Source: an uncultured Lachnospiraceae bacterium
GTDB taxonomy: Bacteria > Bacillota > Clostridia > Lachnospirales > Lachnospiraceae
Assembly (NCBI GenBank): GCA_947565425.1
Contig: CANOFW010000022.1
Coordinates: 1 to 50,696, forward strand
Length of the DNA stretch: 50,696 nucleotides
Direction: 5' to 3'
Of the stretch, positions 42,445 through 50,696 are shown in pieces (the first letter of the stretch is position 1; the number at the start of each line of letters is the position of its first letter). Made by a program: the position numbers and the translations under genes. Below the pieces are notes generated by a model that searched no databases, had not been told where the DNA came from, and worked only from the letters and a program-made list of their open reading frames with translations.

Positions 42445-43521
42445 CTAGGAAATGTCCAGACTGTCAAAATACTTTTTATTATAAAGATATGCTTGGGAAT
42501 AAGGCTTACAAGCCCCTGCTCTTTCATTGTATTCTTCTGCTTTTTTCCGGTCTCCTAATTTGTCAAAACATACGCATAACTGTAAAAGAGGAACATAATC
42601 ATAACAATCCGGCAGAACAAACCCAGCGGAATATTCATTTCGAGGCCTATTCAGCGCAGTTTCATACCAGTATACGGCAGTATGGTACTCCCCCTGTTCC
42701 AAGAAATGTTTACCAATCTCGCAACACAATTCTGCTCTTGGTAAATCGAAACTCATACTGCGCAAAAGAGTGTTTAACGCGGATTGTTCCTGTCCTAGCC
42801 GGTAATAACAGTTGGCACAGATAGAACACGCTTCTATTTTATTTTCAATCCATCCTTCTGGCAAAAGCAGGAACCGTTCTAACACGGAAATAGCCTCTTC
42901 GTATTGTTTGTGATAATATAACTCCCGTCCGTAATAATATTGCTGTCGAGCATCTAGCGGCTTTCCCTTTGCAAGCATTTTCCGGTATATCTTCAAATTA
43001 CGTTCCGGATCACTGGTTCTTGTTTTTTTGTGGCAGATAGCAATATCAGAATAACTAATATTGCCATTTGGAGGAATTACTTCATGTACTTCGCCAATCC
43101 AGCGATATTGTGAACAGTTTCTAATCCATCTTTCCCGAAAATAAGAAAAAGAAGGTTTGCCGGCTTCATCAAAAGCAGTGTGATACTTCATCATTATCAT
43201 ATCCACATCCGGCGAGAGCGTGTGCTTTAAATGCAGAAATTTAACTTTTTCCGCCTCTTCGAGAATGTCATCGGCATCCATCCACATACAGTAATCCATC
43301 GTCGCTTTGGAAAACGAATAATTTCTGGCATCAGAAAAATCATCTTTCCACGGATAAGAATAAACCTTGGTTGTATAACCGTTCGCTATCTCAACCGTTC
43401 GGTCTGTCGAACCGGTATCAACAACAATAATTTCTTCTACTAGTTCCGCTACACTGTCAAGACAACGCGCAAGATACATTTCCTCATTTTTGACAATCAT
43501 GCAAAGACTTATGGTCGGCAT
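42445..43521 (-). CDS. Family 2 glycosyltransferase with C-terminal helical repeats
   Basis: About 358 residues from the ATG at 43521, chosen because AGAGGAG lies 5-6 bases upstream; the frame begins with a TTG at 43545. The GT-A core is SLCMIVKNEEMYLARCLDSV, VDTGSTDRT, and the metal-binding MDADDIL (about 85-90). The C-terminal 150 residues are TPR-like helical repeats (KQYEEAISVLERFLLLPEG, YNERAGACKPYSQAYLYN). Similar GT2-TPR enzymes sit beside spore-coat and collagen-like genes. It lies between two collagen-like genes on the same strand and probably glycosylates them. Confidence 0.88.
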   Translation of the reverse strand: MPTISLCMIVKNEEMYLARCLDSVAELVEEIIVVDTGSTDRTVEIANGYTTKVYSYPWKDDFSDARNYSFSKATMDYCMWMDADDILEEAEKVKFLHLKHTLSPDVDMIMMKYHTAFDEAGKPSFSYFRERWIRNCSQYRWIGEVHEVIPPNGNISYSDIAICHKKTRTSDPERNLKIYRKMLAKGKPLDARQQYYYGRELYYHKQYEEAISVLERFLLLPEGWIENKIEACSICANCYYRLGQEQSALNTLLRSMSFDLPRAELCCEIGKHFLEQGEYHTAVYWYETALNRPRNEYSAGFVLPDCYDYVPLLQLCVCFDKLGDRKKAEEYNERAGACKPYSQAYLYNKKYFDSLDIS

Positions 43522-43545
43522 ATCGGCTCCTCTCTCTTCTTTCAA

Positions 43546-44460
43546 TTATTGCCTGCCAAGCTTTTCTATGCTCAAATTCATATCAATTTTTGCAACGCCC
43601 ACTGAAGAATCCCAGGCAAAAAACAACGTGGACGCAGCAGGTATTTCGATTATAAAATATCTTGATATTGTAAGTATTTGCTTGCGTTTTTCCGCTCTGT
43701 CATATGTGGCATATACTGTTTGCGCACAGTCGTTTAACACTGGTGTAAGCTGTATAAAACCATGCCTTTTGATCTCTGTGGATATATAATAATAAATCGC
43801 ATAATATCCTGGCGTCAGCAATATAGAATAATCGTTACAAAGAGAAATATTCTGGGTTATATCGGCTATATCTATTTTTAGTGGAAGGCTGGAATTTTCC
43901 GGTAAAATAATTTCCCGCCCCAAAAACGATGAAAACGCACTGTTTTGCGGATAACCGGGAGGTCCTGCCGGACCACGTGCACCGCATTCTCCTCTTGGGC
44001 CCTGGGGACCGGTAACGCCCTGAATACCTTGTGGCCCTGTAACCCCCTGGGGACCCGTCTCCCCTCGTTCGCCCGGACAACCCGGCGGGCCTGGCTCTCC
44101 TCTTGGACCCTGAGGCCCCGGCTCTCCTCGCTCGCCCGGACAACCCGGCGGGCCTGGCTCTCCTCTTGGACCCTGGGGACCGCGCGCTCCACATTCACAA
44201 GAACAGTCTGGCGAACACAATTCTTCTCTTTCTGTCTGGGCACTGCACTCCCAACCTTCGTCTGGAGGGCCTGGCGAACACAACTCCTCCTCTTTCGCAG
44301 CGTTTGCCTGCTCAGAAGTGTCCGATACTGCCATGTTTGTATCTGATACAAAATTGGATGAAGAACGAGCCGTGTTTTGCCCATTATTTCTGTTAAAATT
44401 CCTTCCCATGCCAAACAGATTTGGCGGATTAAACATCCAATTACCATTAAAATTATTCAA
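43546..44460 (-). CDS. Collagen-like Gly-X-Y repeat protein, Asn-rich N-terminus
   Basis: 304 residues, starting at a TTG (44460) with GAGGTGG 6 bases upstream. The N-terminus is rich in Asn/Phe/Met ([18 protein letters not shown]), unlike a signal peptide. About 25 Gly-X-Y triplets span residues 85-160, in which a 20-residue unit of [18 protein letters not shown] type occurs twice. A ~120-residue non-collagen end ([39 protein letters not shown]) follows. The repeats contain Cys, allowing cross-links. It stops just before the glycosyltransferase frame, so they share a transcript. Confidence 0.88.
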   Translation of the reverse strand: MNNFNGNWMFNPPNLFGMGRNFNRNNGQNTARSSSNFVSDTNMAVSDTSEQANAAKEEELCSPGPPDEGWECSAQTEREELCSPDCSCECGARGPQGPRGEPGPPGCPGERGEPGPQGPRGEPGPPGCPGERGETGPQGVTGPQGIQGVTGPQGPRGECGARGPAGPPGYPQNSAFSSFLGREIILPENSSLPLKIDIADITQNISLCNDYSILLTPGYYAIYYYISTEIKRHGFIQLTPVLNDCAQTVYATYDRAEKRKQILTISRYFIIEIPAASTLFFAWDSSVGVAKIDMNLSIEKLGRQ

Positions 44461-44509
44461 TTAAAACCACCTCATTCATATTTGGTATTGAGTGATGATC
44501 TACATATCA

Positions 44510-44537
44510 TATCTTATGCAACCGCTTTGCGAACGGT
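44510..44537 (-). promoter_or_regulatory. Sigma-K/E-like sporulation promoter
   Basis: On the minus strand ACC (44535-44537) is followed after 16 bases by CATAAGATA (44510-44518), matching the mother-cell sigma-K form AC-N16-CATANNNTA. It lies 50 bp upstream of the first collagen-like gene. This is the direct sequence support for spore-surface expression. Confidence 0.6.
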
Positions 44538-44590
44538 ATAATAAATATATATATGCAACATCTAAAAATTTGCTTTTATGTGCATAGTGA

Positions 44591-44666
44591 GGTTGTCGCA
44601 CTAACATAAATTACAAGTTATGATTCGTTCAAAAGGTTTGCATTGCTTCGCAATGCAAACCTTTTG
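44591..44666 (+). repeat. Shared TGTCGCACTAAC repeat followed by a perfect 17-bp hairpin
   Basis: The stretch from GGTTGTCGCACTAACATAAA to ATTACAA matches the element at 30937. ATTCGTTCAAAAGG (44623-44636) is the reverse complement of a segment (30962-30975) of that element. At 44630-44666 CAAAAGGTTTGCATTGC pairs without mismatch with GCAATGCAAACCTTTTG around a TTC loop. No U-run follows. Confidence 0.6.
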
Positions 44667-44785
44667 GTACTATAAATTTACAAAATGGGGAAACTGATAT
44701 GGAACAATTCGTTGTTTCCATCTACTATCCATGATAAACTATACATACAAAATTACTGCAACACAAAAGAAGGGAGAAGCGCAAA

Positions 44786-47700
44786 ATGAAATTATTAAAA
44801 TCCACACTCAGCATATTCATGGCAGCCGCCGTCTGCTGCACTTCCATACCCATGACGGCTCCCCTGGCAGCACAACCGACAGAACGCGCCGCGGCGTACA
44901 CTGCCCAAACAAAATTGACAGACGGTATCTTTCAAGATTCTCAGGATATCGGAGAAGATTATCTGTTATCTTATGATGTCGAGCGCCTGGCTGTTAGCCT
45001 TTTTCGCTATAGCAGCAACCGGGGAAGTGCTCCTATAGATATGAACAATGGCTATGGCGGTTGGGAAGATTCCGGAGAGAACGGTATCGGCGGACATGTA
45101 TATGGACATTACATGTCGGCATGTGCCGCCATGTACCGTCAGACGGGGAATGAAGAATTGAAAAAAACGGTCGAACGAGGCGTGCAATTGCTGGGAATTG
45201 CACAAGATGACGATGGTTTTGTCGGCGGATTTAGCAGGACAAACCTCGATTTCGTATTTGCACATCCCACTGAGTTCTGGTCTGGTGGTCAAAACGACGC
45301 TTACCTGCAAGGAATCTGGGCGCCCTGGTACACCTTACATAAACTGATGGCAGGGCTGATTGACGCCTACCGCTATCTGGGCATAAAAGAAGCATTAGAT
45401 TATGCAGAAAAAATCGCCGCTTATGCCAAAAGCGGCACTGACAAACTTAACGACGCACAGATGGAGAAAATGCTTGTCGGAGAGCATGGAGGCATCAACG
45501 AATCTTTCGCCTGGCTCTATGAAATTACCGGCAAAGAAGAATATTTACAGCTAGCCAAACGATTCAGCCATAAAGCCGTGATGGATCCTCTCGCCAGAGG
45601 AGAGAATAACCTTCCCGGCCTCCACGCCAATACGCAGATTCCTAAAATCTGCGGCGCAGCCAAAATCTACCAGCTTACCGGAGATGATTATTATCGCAGG
45701 GTAGCCGAGAACTTCTGGCAATATGTCAAAGACACCCAGACTTACGCCAATGGCGGGACTTCTAACTATGAATTCTTCACAAAGCTGGACGAAGAACCTT
45801 TGTCCAATAAATCAGCAGAGACCTGCTGCGTCTACAATATGCTGAAACTAACGGAATATCTGTATGCCTGGAAGAAAAACCCGCAGTACATGGATTATTA
45901 CGAAAACGTCCTCTATAACCAAATTCTCGGCTCCCAAAATCACGAGGGGCGCAAGACGTATTCCATTGATCTGCGCATGGGAGCTTCCACGGAATTCTTA
46001 ACAAGAGAGATGTTTGAATGCTGTATGGGAACCGGAATGGAAAACCCAGGCAATTATACCCGCATGATCTATGCCGCCGAACCGGACGCATTGTATATGA
46101 ACCTTTATATTAATTCCAGAGTACAATGGCAAGATATGGTATTACTCCAGAAAACGGATTTTCCAAACCAGGACAGCACTACATTCTTCGTAGAAAAAGC
46201 TGGAAGCGCGAAATCCGCAATTAATTTGCGCATCCCCGGCTGGACAACGGAAGCCTCTGTCAAAATAAACGGTGAAACAGTCACACAGACTCCTGACAAT
46301 GGTTACATCCATCTGGAACGTAATTGGAAAGAAGGCGATAAGATTGAATTATCTCTTCCTATGAACTTACAACTATATACGGCTAGAGGCGGCAACCATG
46401 TAGTTGCGCTGAAATATGGACCAATCCTCTTAGCCGGCGATTTAGGACTTGCCCCTGTAAAGAGTATTGTCTCACCTTCTCGCAATCCAGAAGACTTTGT
46501 GACAAAGGAACCAACCAATACACTGCGCTTTCAGATAAAAGATGCGCTTCAACCCGGCAGTGCTTCCATCACCCTGAAGCCCTTTTATGAGTTTGAAGAA
46601 GAACGCCGCATGATTTATTGGAACCTGTACACGCCAGAGGAGTTTGAGGAAATTGGTGGCTCTTCCAACCAGACGTTTGAAGACAAGCTCGCGGACGCTA
46701 CACTGGATTATGTAATTCCCAGTTGGCTCCAATCGGAAACAGACCACCATATGGTAACCACCGGCAACGTCAGTTCCGGCACCTGGGAACCGGCAGCCCA
46801 GCCACCTGCTACCGGACAATGGCGCGCTGTCAAAGGCGGAACCATCAGCTATACCTTAAAAGTAGACCCACAGGCAACGAATTACCTCCTAAGCATGTTC
46901 TGGGGCAGCGACGACTTCTCTACGGAAAACCGTACGTTCGATATCCTGGCAGACGGGCAAACGCTTCGCAAAGACTATACCTTAAACCGCAACCGCCCGG
47001 ACAAAATCGAATATTACTACCTGCGCCTTCCTTCTGCCATGACAAGAGGCAAACATACTATCACCGTGACCTACCGCGCTGATGAGGGCAAAACAGCAGG
47101 CGGCATCTTTGGCGTACGCACCACAACAAAAGCGGTTGGACCTTTGGAAAACGGCGTAGAAATGGCAACTGTTGGCAATCTGCAAGATATTGCCAAATCA
47201 GAATTAGAGCGCCTTGATCTTGGTGATCTGTCCAGCGTTACTTCGGACTTATCCCTACCCACAGACTTAGGCGACAACATTCGCATTACCTGGAGCAGCA
47301 GCAAACCGGAAATTCTTTCCGCCGGGGGACACGTCACAAGAGGTACGAACGAGGTTTCTGTAACTTTGCACGCCATAGCGTCTGTGGGCAACTTTACGGC
47401 AGAAAAAGACTTTTTTGTAACCATACGAAAAGCAGAACCTATGCCGCCAGCAAATCCGCTTGCCGGCAAGACACCGCAACTTCATGCTAAGTCAAAGACT
47501 GCTTCCCAGACAGTCTACCTGACCTGGACGAAAATAGCAGGAGCCGATGGATATATCTTGTACCGTAAAGATATTACATCTTCGCAGTACAAACCAATCA
47601 AAGAATTTGTAGCCACCGCCACCTCCTATTCCCCAAGATACGGCTATGCTGCTAAATATGCATTTCAGTTGCAGGCTTTCCAGAAAACGGCAGACGGCAC

Positions 47701-48307
47701 ACGGGTCTACAGCAATCTTAGCCCCAGCGTCCAGGCTGCAACAGCTCCGGCAAAAACAAGCGCCAGCTCTGTGAAGTATAAAAATAAATCCCTCGCTACG
47801 CTTTCCTGGAAAAAAGTCAGCGGTGCAGATGGATATCAGATTTACCGCAGCAGTAAGAAAAATGGCAAATATGCCCTCGCCGCAACCATAACAAACGGCA
47901 GAGCTGTTTCGCACTCCCTGAAACATAAAAATGGTTCCACCTATTATTATAAGGTACGTGCTTATATCAATGTCGACAACAAAGGAAAAACATATGGCGG
48001 ATTCAGTAAGGCAGCAACACCCAAAATATCCGCCCCCAAAGTAAAGTCTCGCAGATCATCTACTTCTGGGAACGTAACACTTAAATGGTCAAAACCTGCA
48101 CGGGCAGCAGGGTACAAAATCTATCGCAGTAAGAAAAAACATGGAACATATAAGCGCGTGAAAACGCTCCGCAAAGCTACCGCCACCAAATTCACAGAAA
48201 AACGTCCCACGGGTGTGTGGTACTATAAAGTGTGTGCATATGAAAAACAAAAAGGCAAAACAAAAAACGGAGCTCTCAGCCCCGCTGTAAAAATATCTTT
48301 AAAATAG
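44786..48307 (+). CDS. Secreted GH127 (DUF1680) beta-L-arabinofuranosidase-like enzyme with C-terminal Fn3-like modules
   Basis: 1173 residues beginning with a signal peptide (MKLLKSTLSIFMAAAVCCTS, cleavage near AERAAAYT). The catalytic barrel covers about 35-640: GHYMSACAAMYRQTG, HKLMAGLIDAYRYLG, SAETCCVYNMLKLTEYLYAW and MFECCMGTGMENPGNYTRM. The Glu and Cys residues of the last two motifs are those that bind zinc and act as nucleophile in HypBA1. A ~130-residue jelly-roll part, a Big/Ig-like region (LPTDLGDNIRITWSSSKPEI) and three Fn3-like modules (WKKVSGADGYQIYRSSK) follow. A surface or secreted enzyme that removes L-arabinose from plant glycans. GGGAG precedes the ATG by 8 bases. The terminal Fn3 modules may bind the cell wall. 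Confidence 0.9.
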   Translation: MKLLKSTLSIFMAAAVCCTSIPMTAPLAAQPTERAAAYTAQTKLTDGIFQDSQDIGEDYLLSYDVERLAVSLFRYSSNRGSAPIDMNNGYGGWEDSGENGIGGHVYGHYMSACAAMYRQTGNEELKKTVERGVQLLGIAQDDDGFVGGFSRTNLDFVFAHPTEFWSGGQNDAYLQGIWAPWYTLHKLMAGLIDAYRYLGIKEALDYAEKIAAYAKSGTDKLNDAQMEKMLVGEHGGINESFAWLYEITGKEEYLQLAKRFSHKAVMDPLARGENNLPGLHANTQIPKICGAAKIYQLTGDDYYRRVAENFWQYVKDTQTYANGGTSNYEFFTKLDEEPLSNKSAETCCVYNMLKLTEYLYAWKKNPQYMDYYENVLYNQILGSQNHEGRKTYSIDLRMGASTEFLTREMFECCMGTGMENPGNYTRMIYAAEPDALYMNLYINSRVQWQDMVLLQKTDFPNQDSTTFFVEKAGSAKSAINLRIPGWTTEASVKINGETVTQTPDNGYIHLERNWKEGDKIELSLPMNLQLYTARGGNHVVALKYGPILLAGDLGLAPVKSIVSPSRNPEDFVTKEPTNTLRFQIKDALQPGSASITLKPFYEFEEERRMIYWNLYTPEEFEEIGGSSNQTFEDKLADATLDYVIPSWLQSETDHHMVTTGNVSSGTWEPAAQPPATGQWRAVKGGTISYTLKVDPQATNYLLSMFWGSDDFSTENRTFDILADGQTLRKDYTLNRNRPDKIEYYYLRLPSAMTRGKHTITVTYRADEGKTAGGIFGVRTTTKAVGPLENGVEMATVGNLQDIAKSELERLDLGDLSSVTSDLSLPTDLGDNIRITWSSSKPEILSAGGHVTRGTNEVSVTLHAIASVGNFTAEKDFFVTIRKAEPMPPANPLAGKTPQLHAKSKTASQTVYLTWTKIAGADGYILYRKDITSSQYKPIKEFVATATSYSPRYGYAAKYAFQLQAFQKTADGTRVYSNLSPSVQAATAPAKTSASSVKYKNKSLATLSWKKVSGADGYQIYRSSKKNGKYALAATITNGRAVSHSLKHKNGSTYYYKVRAYINVDNKGKTYGGFSKAATPKISAPKVKSRRSSTSGNVTLKWSKPARAAGYKIYRSKKKHGTYKRVKTLRKATATKFTEKRPTGVWYYKVCAYEKQKGKTKNGALSPAVKISLK

Positions 48308-48330
48308 ACTGTAATCCGCTCTCATTCAGA

Positions 48331-48367
48331 GGGGCTGTTTCTGAATTATTTTCTTCAGAACAGCCCC
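48331..48367 (+). terminator. Hairpin terminator after the GH127 gene
   Basis: GGGGCTGTTTCTGAA (48331-48345) pairs with TTCAGAACAGCCCC (48354-48367), one bulge, 8-base loop, about 25 bp after the stop. The trailing run is only TAAACTTTATT, so termination may be incomplete. Confidence 0.6.
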
Positions 48368-48422
48368 TAAACTTTATTCCCGTGCGTAATATTCTGACAG
48401 GCAATTTGCAAAATAATCATGT

Positions 48423-48938
48423 TTACATCGTAGTAAATTTATTATTTTGAGCATAGACAGCAGCTTCTTGCACGTAAAGCCCGGCATTATAGCGATTATT
48501 TTCAATTTCCTCCGGTGTAAGCGCACGCTTTACCCTTGCAGGACTGCCCAGCACTAGAGAATGATCGGGAATCACCGTACGTTCGGTAACCAACGCTCCG
48601 GCAGCGACAAGGCAATTCTTACCAATAACCGCCTGATTCATAATAATCGCCCCCATACCGATTAGCGTATTCTCACCAATTGTACAACCATGAACCACCG
48701 CATTATGCCCGATTGTCACCCCTTTGCCAATCACAACACTCCCTCCCTTATCTACATGAATGACACAGCCATCCTGTACATTGCTTCCGCTGCCAACGAT
48801 AATCTCCCCCTCTTCAGCACGGATCACAGCGTGGAACCAGACGCTAACTTCTTCCTGCAAAGTAACATTACCGCAGACGATAGCGCCCGGCGCAAGATAA
48901 ACCCCTTTGCCAATCACTGGATCTTTCCATGTTTTCAT
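48423..48938 (-). CDS. Gamma-carbonic-anhydrase-like hexapeptide-repeat protein
   Basis: 171 residues forming a left-handed beta helix of the gamma-carbonic anhydrase/PaaY/CaiE group. The hexapeptide pattern runs through residues about 15-140 (VYLAPGAIVCGNVTLQEEVSVWF...VIGKGVTIGHNAVVHGCTIGENTLIGMGAIIMNQ). Zinc-ligand histidines are at HAVIRAE-like (WFHAVIR), GHNAVVHG. These proteins are trimers; catalytic activity as a carbonic anhydrase has been shown for only some, so the enzymatic label is tentative. SD AGGAGAG precedes the ATG. Confidence 0.85.
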   Translation of the reverse strand: MKTWKDPVIGKGVYLAPGAIVCGNVTLQEEVSVWFHAVIRAEEGEIIVGSGSNVQDGCVIHVDKGGSVVIGKGVTIGHNAVVHGCTIGENTLIGMGAIIMNQAVIGKNCLVAAGALVTERTVIPDHSLVLGSPARVKRALTPEEIENNRYNAGLYVQEAAVYAQNNKFTTM

Positions 48939-49128
48939 TTAAGAAACTCTCCTTTCTTTTCATCCCCAAATATACAGTTCTTAGAAACTTTATAGTATTA
49001 TTGCACAAAAATCATTTCTTTTTCCCTAAAACAGAAACTATTTTCTGTGCAAAACTTCCAATTCCTGCCATGTCCAACGTCTCTTGCGGCTTTAAATTTA
49101 CAAAATACCAAAACTCTTGCCGAATCCA

Positions 49129-49160
49129 TTGACATAATTATAATCTCTCCTTATAATTAT
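49129..49160 (+). promoter_or_regulatory. Consensus promoter and palindrome upstream of lysR-type gene
   Basis: TTGACA (49129-49134), 17 bp, TATAAT (49152-49157): a perfect sigma-A promoter pointing at the LysR gene. ATAATTATAA (49134-49143) and TTATAATTAT (49151-49160) are exact inverted repeats that cover the spacer and -10, so the regulator could repress itself here. Confidence 0.75.
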
Positions 49161-49233
49161 GGTTAATCCGCAAGATAATTATAAATAGTTGCAGATGATA
49201 ATTCAAGTTATTTATGGAAGATAGGAGGCATTT

Positions 49234-50139
49234 ATGGATATCAATTACGAACTATACAAAGTCTTCTATCAGGTGGCTTCTTCTCTAAGTTTTTCCGAAG
49301 CCTCCAAAAAATTATTTATTTCCCAGTCGGCCGTTAGCCAGTCGATTAAAACGTTGGAGCGCAAACTTGGGCAGCCTCTATTTATACGCAGCACCAAAAA
49401 AGTGCAGCTCTCACCAGCCGGTCAAACTCTGCTCAAACATGTAGAGCCCGCCATTCATTTGCTGGAAAAGGGAGAGACACAACTATTAGACACCAATGCG
49501 CTTGGACTTGGGCAGCTTCACATCGGGGCAAGCGACACCATTTGCCGCTATTTCCTGATTCCTTATCTGAAGCAGTTCCATGAACAGTTCCCGGACGTCC
49601 CTATCAAAGTGACAAACGCCACGTCCATAAACTGCGTAGATTTATTGGCACAGGGAAAAACAGACTTGATTATTACGAATTATCCAAATTCGCGGATGAA
49701 CGACATGTATATCCACAAAACCGTAGCCAGCTTCGAGGACGTGTTTATCGCAAATCCTGCTTATCTTGATTTGCAGCAGGAGGAATATTCTCTGGCAGAT
49801 ATTAAAAATTATCCGATACTAATGCTCGAGCGCAAAAGTACCACCAGTGAATTTTTACACCATTTATTCTTACAGCATCAATTAGAACTGATTCCCGAAG
49901 TGGAGCTTAACAGCAACGATTTCCTCATGGACCTTGCGCGCATTGGCCTGGGAATCGCTTTCATTCCTGATTACTGTTTATCCGGGGATGATGAATTATG
50001 CATCTTGAAGGTGAAAGAGACAATTCCCAAACGACAGATGGTAGCCGCCATCAATCCGGGACTTCCGCTCTCTCCCGCCGCAGATGAGTTCCTAAAACTT
50101 CTTCCGCAATTGAAACCTGACTCCCCGCGGCAGGAATGA
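49234..50139 (+). CDS. LysR-family transcriptional regulator
   Basis: 301 residues. The N-terminal winged helix-turn-helix (SFSEASKKLFISQSAVSQSIKTLERKLGQPLFIRS, about 18-52) is followed by a substrate-binding domain of two lobes (LHIGASDTICRYFLIPYLKQF...DLIITNYPNSRMND). A GGAGG site 8 bases upstream supports the ATG. It may control itself via the palindrome at 49134-49160. Neither neighbour gives a clear target. The inducer is unknown. Confidence 0.92.
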   Translation: MDINYELYKVFYQVASSLSFSEASKKLFISQSAVSQSIKTLERKLGQPLFIRSTKKVQLSPAGQTLLKHVEPAIHLLEKGETQLLDTNALGLGQLHIGASDTICRYFLIPYLKQFHEQFPDVPIKVTNATSINCVDLLAQGKTDLIITNYPNSRMNDMYIHKTVASFEDVFIANPAYLDLQQEEYSLADIKNYPILMLERKSTTSEFLHHLFLQHQLELIPEVELNSNDFLMDLARIGLGIAFIPDYCLSGDDELCILKVKETIPKRQMVAAINPGLPLSPAADEFLKLLPQLKPDSPRQE

Positions 50140-50260
50140 TAGGATTAATTCTCTTATGTGCGACAGCCAATAATTTAAGGGTACTGGTTGGAAGCTGTCA
50201 TAGACAGACGGCGTCCACTGACCATACATTTAACGCTTTTATAGAAAGGAGATTTGAATT

Positions 50261-50524
50261 ATGAAACTTTTTAACGTAAAAAACACAGAAGAATTCTTCA
50301 AAGTTGTAGACCAGTGCAAAGGCACCGTAGAGCTGGTCTCCTCACAAGGCGACCGCCTGAACCTGAAATCCCAGCTCACGAAATATATCACCATCACCAA
50401 TCTATTCAGTGATGAATCTATGATTAAAGAGCTGGAGTTGGTAGCTTACGATCCGGATGATGTGGAGCGCTTAACACAATACATGTTCGGCACCGATAAA
50501 TTCCCCGGACCGACGGCACCATAA
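50261..50524 (+). CDS. Conserved small hypothetical protein, 87 aa
   Basis: A soluble 87-residue protein with an alpha/beta start (MKLFNVKNTEEFFKVVDQCKGTVEL) and acidic end (YDPDDVERLTQYMFGTDKFPGP). It has no signal peptide or membrane segment. AAAGGAG lies 9 bases before the ATG, and a terminator follows. It resembles a small family common in Lachnospiraceae, sometimes misnamed poly(A) polymerase; no such domain is visible. Function unknown. Confidence 0.75.
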   Translation: MKLFNVKNTEEFFKVVDQCKGTVELVSSQGDRLNLKSQLTKYITITNLFSDESMIKELELVAYDPDDVERLTQYMFGTDKFPGPTAP

Positions 50525-50537
50525 TGGGCGAGATAAG

Positions 50538-50579
50538 GAGCCGCATTCGTATTTTGATAAAAACGGATGCGGCTCTTTT
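50538..50579 (+). terminator. Rho-independent terminator of the 87-aa gene
   Basis: GAGCCGCATTCGT pairs with ACGGATGCGGCTC and is followed by TTTTC. It begins about 14 bp after the stop. Confidence 0.85.
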
Positions 50580-50696
50580 CTATTGGGGCTGTCATATCAA
50601 TATAAATTGTTAATCCTTTCATTTGAGGATATTTAATAATTGTTACACCACTTTACAACTTTTCCATAAAAAAATGTCATACAGGACTTTCTGATG

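Larger units (their letters stand above)
44461..44785. other. Divergent intergenic region
   Basis: 325 bp between the collagen-like gene (leftward) and the GH127 gene (rightward). It contains the sporulation-type promoter at 44510-44537, the shared repeat at 44591-44616, the perfect hairpin at 44630-44666, and a possible GH127 promoter (TTGTTT at 44711, TATACA near 44739, poor spacing). Confidence 0.6.

Noticed and set aside
50580-50696. Feature at the right edge
   Set aside because: AT-rich with no ORF, promoter or strong hairpin that I can support.

Overview
The window looks like a chromosomal segment of a low-to-mid GC, spore-forming Clostridium-type Firmicute, most likely a Lachnospiraceae. 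The signs are a 16S rRNA start of Lachnospiraceae type at the left edge (minus strand), strong AGGAGG-type ribosome binding sites, a cassette of HD protein, HxxxDG acyltransferase, DUF6320-like protein and hydrolase, and collagen-like surface proteins preceded by sporulation-type promoters. Nothing in it looks like a prophage, plasmid or CRISPR locus, and I see no tRNA gene.

Layout. 1-500: 5' end of a 16S gene with its leader and two consensus rrn promoters firing leftwards. 466-2951: a zinc/cadmium-type P1B ATPase with a His/Cys-rich repeated N-terminus and an ArsR/SmtB-like operator over its promoter. 2967-22346: a long leftward gene series: lysC; a four-gene cassette (HD protein, acyltransferase-like, DUF6320-like, alpha/beta hydrolase); a membrane-anchored cadherin-like protein; clpC; a signalling block (CHASE2 adenylate cyclase, sugar-isomerase-like TIM barrel, GAF/HD-GYP protein, secreted protein, FecR-domain protein, small conserved protein); then radA and deoC. 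clpC and radA are neighbours in many Firmicutes; here about 8.3 kb of signalling genes separates them, and ctsR, mcsA and mcsB are absent.

22347-28776: a repeat-rich non-coding stretch, a secreted GH2 enzyme broken by a frameshift into two overlapping ORFs, a membrane acyltransferase-like protein and a superoxide reductase. 28884-32350: an ECF sigma factor with an RsiV-like anti-sigma factor, then a MarR-MATE efflux pair with a clear palindromic operator. 32396-40916: a Ca2+/Na+ antiporter, a Na+/phosphate cotransporter preceded by two PhoP-box-like repeats, a PhoR/PhoB-type pair, and a peptide-antibiotic-resistance-like module (response regulator, ABC ATPase, permease, histidine kinase). 41024-44537: two collagen-like proteins flanking a glycosyltransferase, probably spore-surface genes. 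44786-50696: a large secreted GH127 beta-L-arabinofuranosidase-like enzyme, a gamma-carbonic-anhydrase-like protein, a LysR regulator and a small conserved protein.

The least explained signals are non-coding. A family of about 40-bp hairpins with a CCCAGC-GAA-GCTGGG core occurs three times with compensatory changes. A 166-bp element at 40015-40180 folds back on itself along its whole length like a MITE. A third repeat type is shared between 30937 and 44591. The strongest protein-level candidate for an undescribed system is the CHASE2-cyclase/FecR/HD-GYP block between clpC and radA. All functional calls come from reading motifs; no database search was run.
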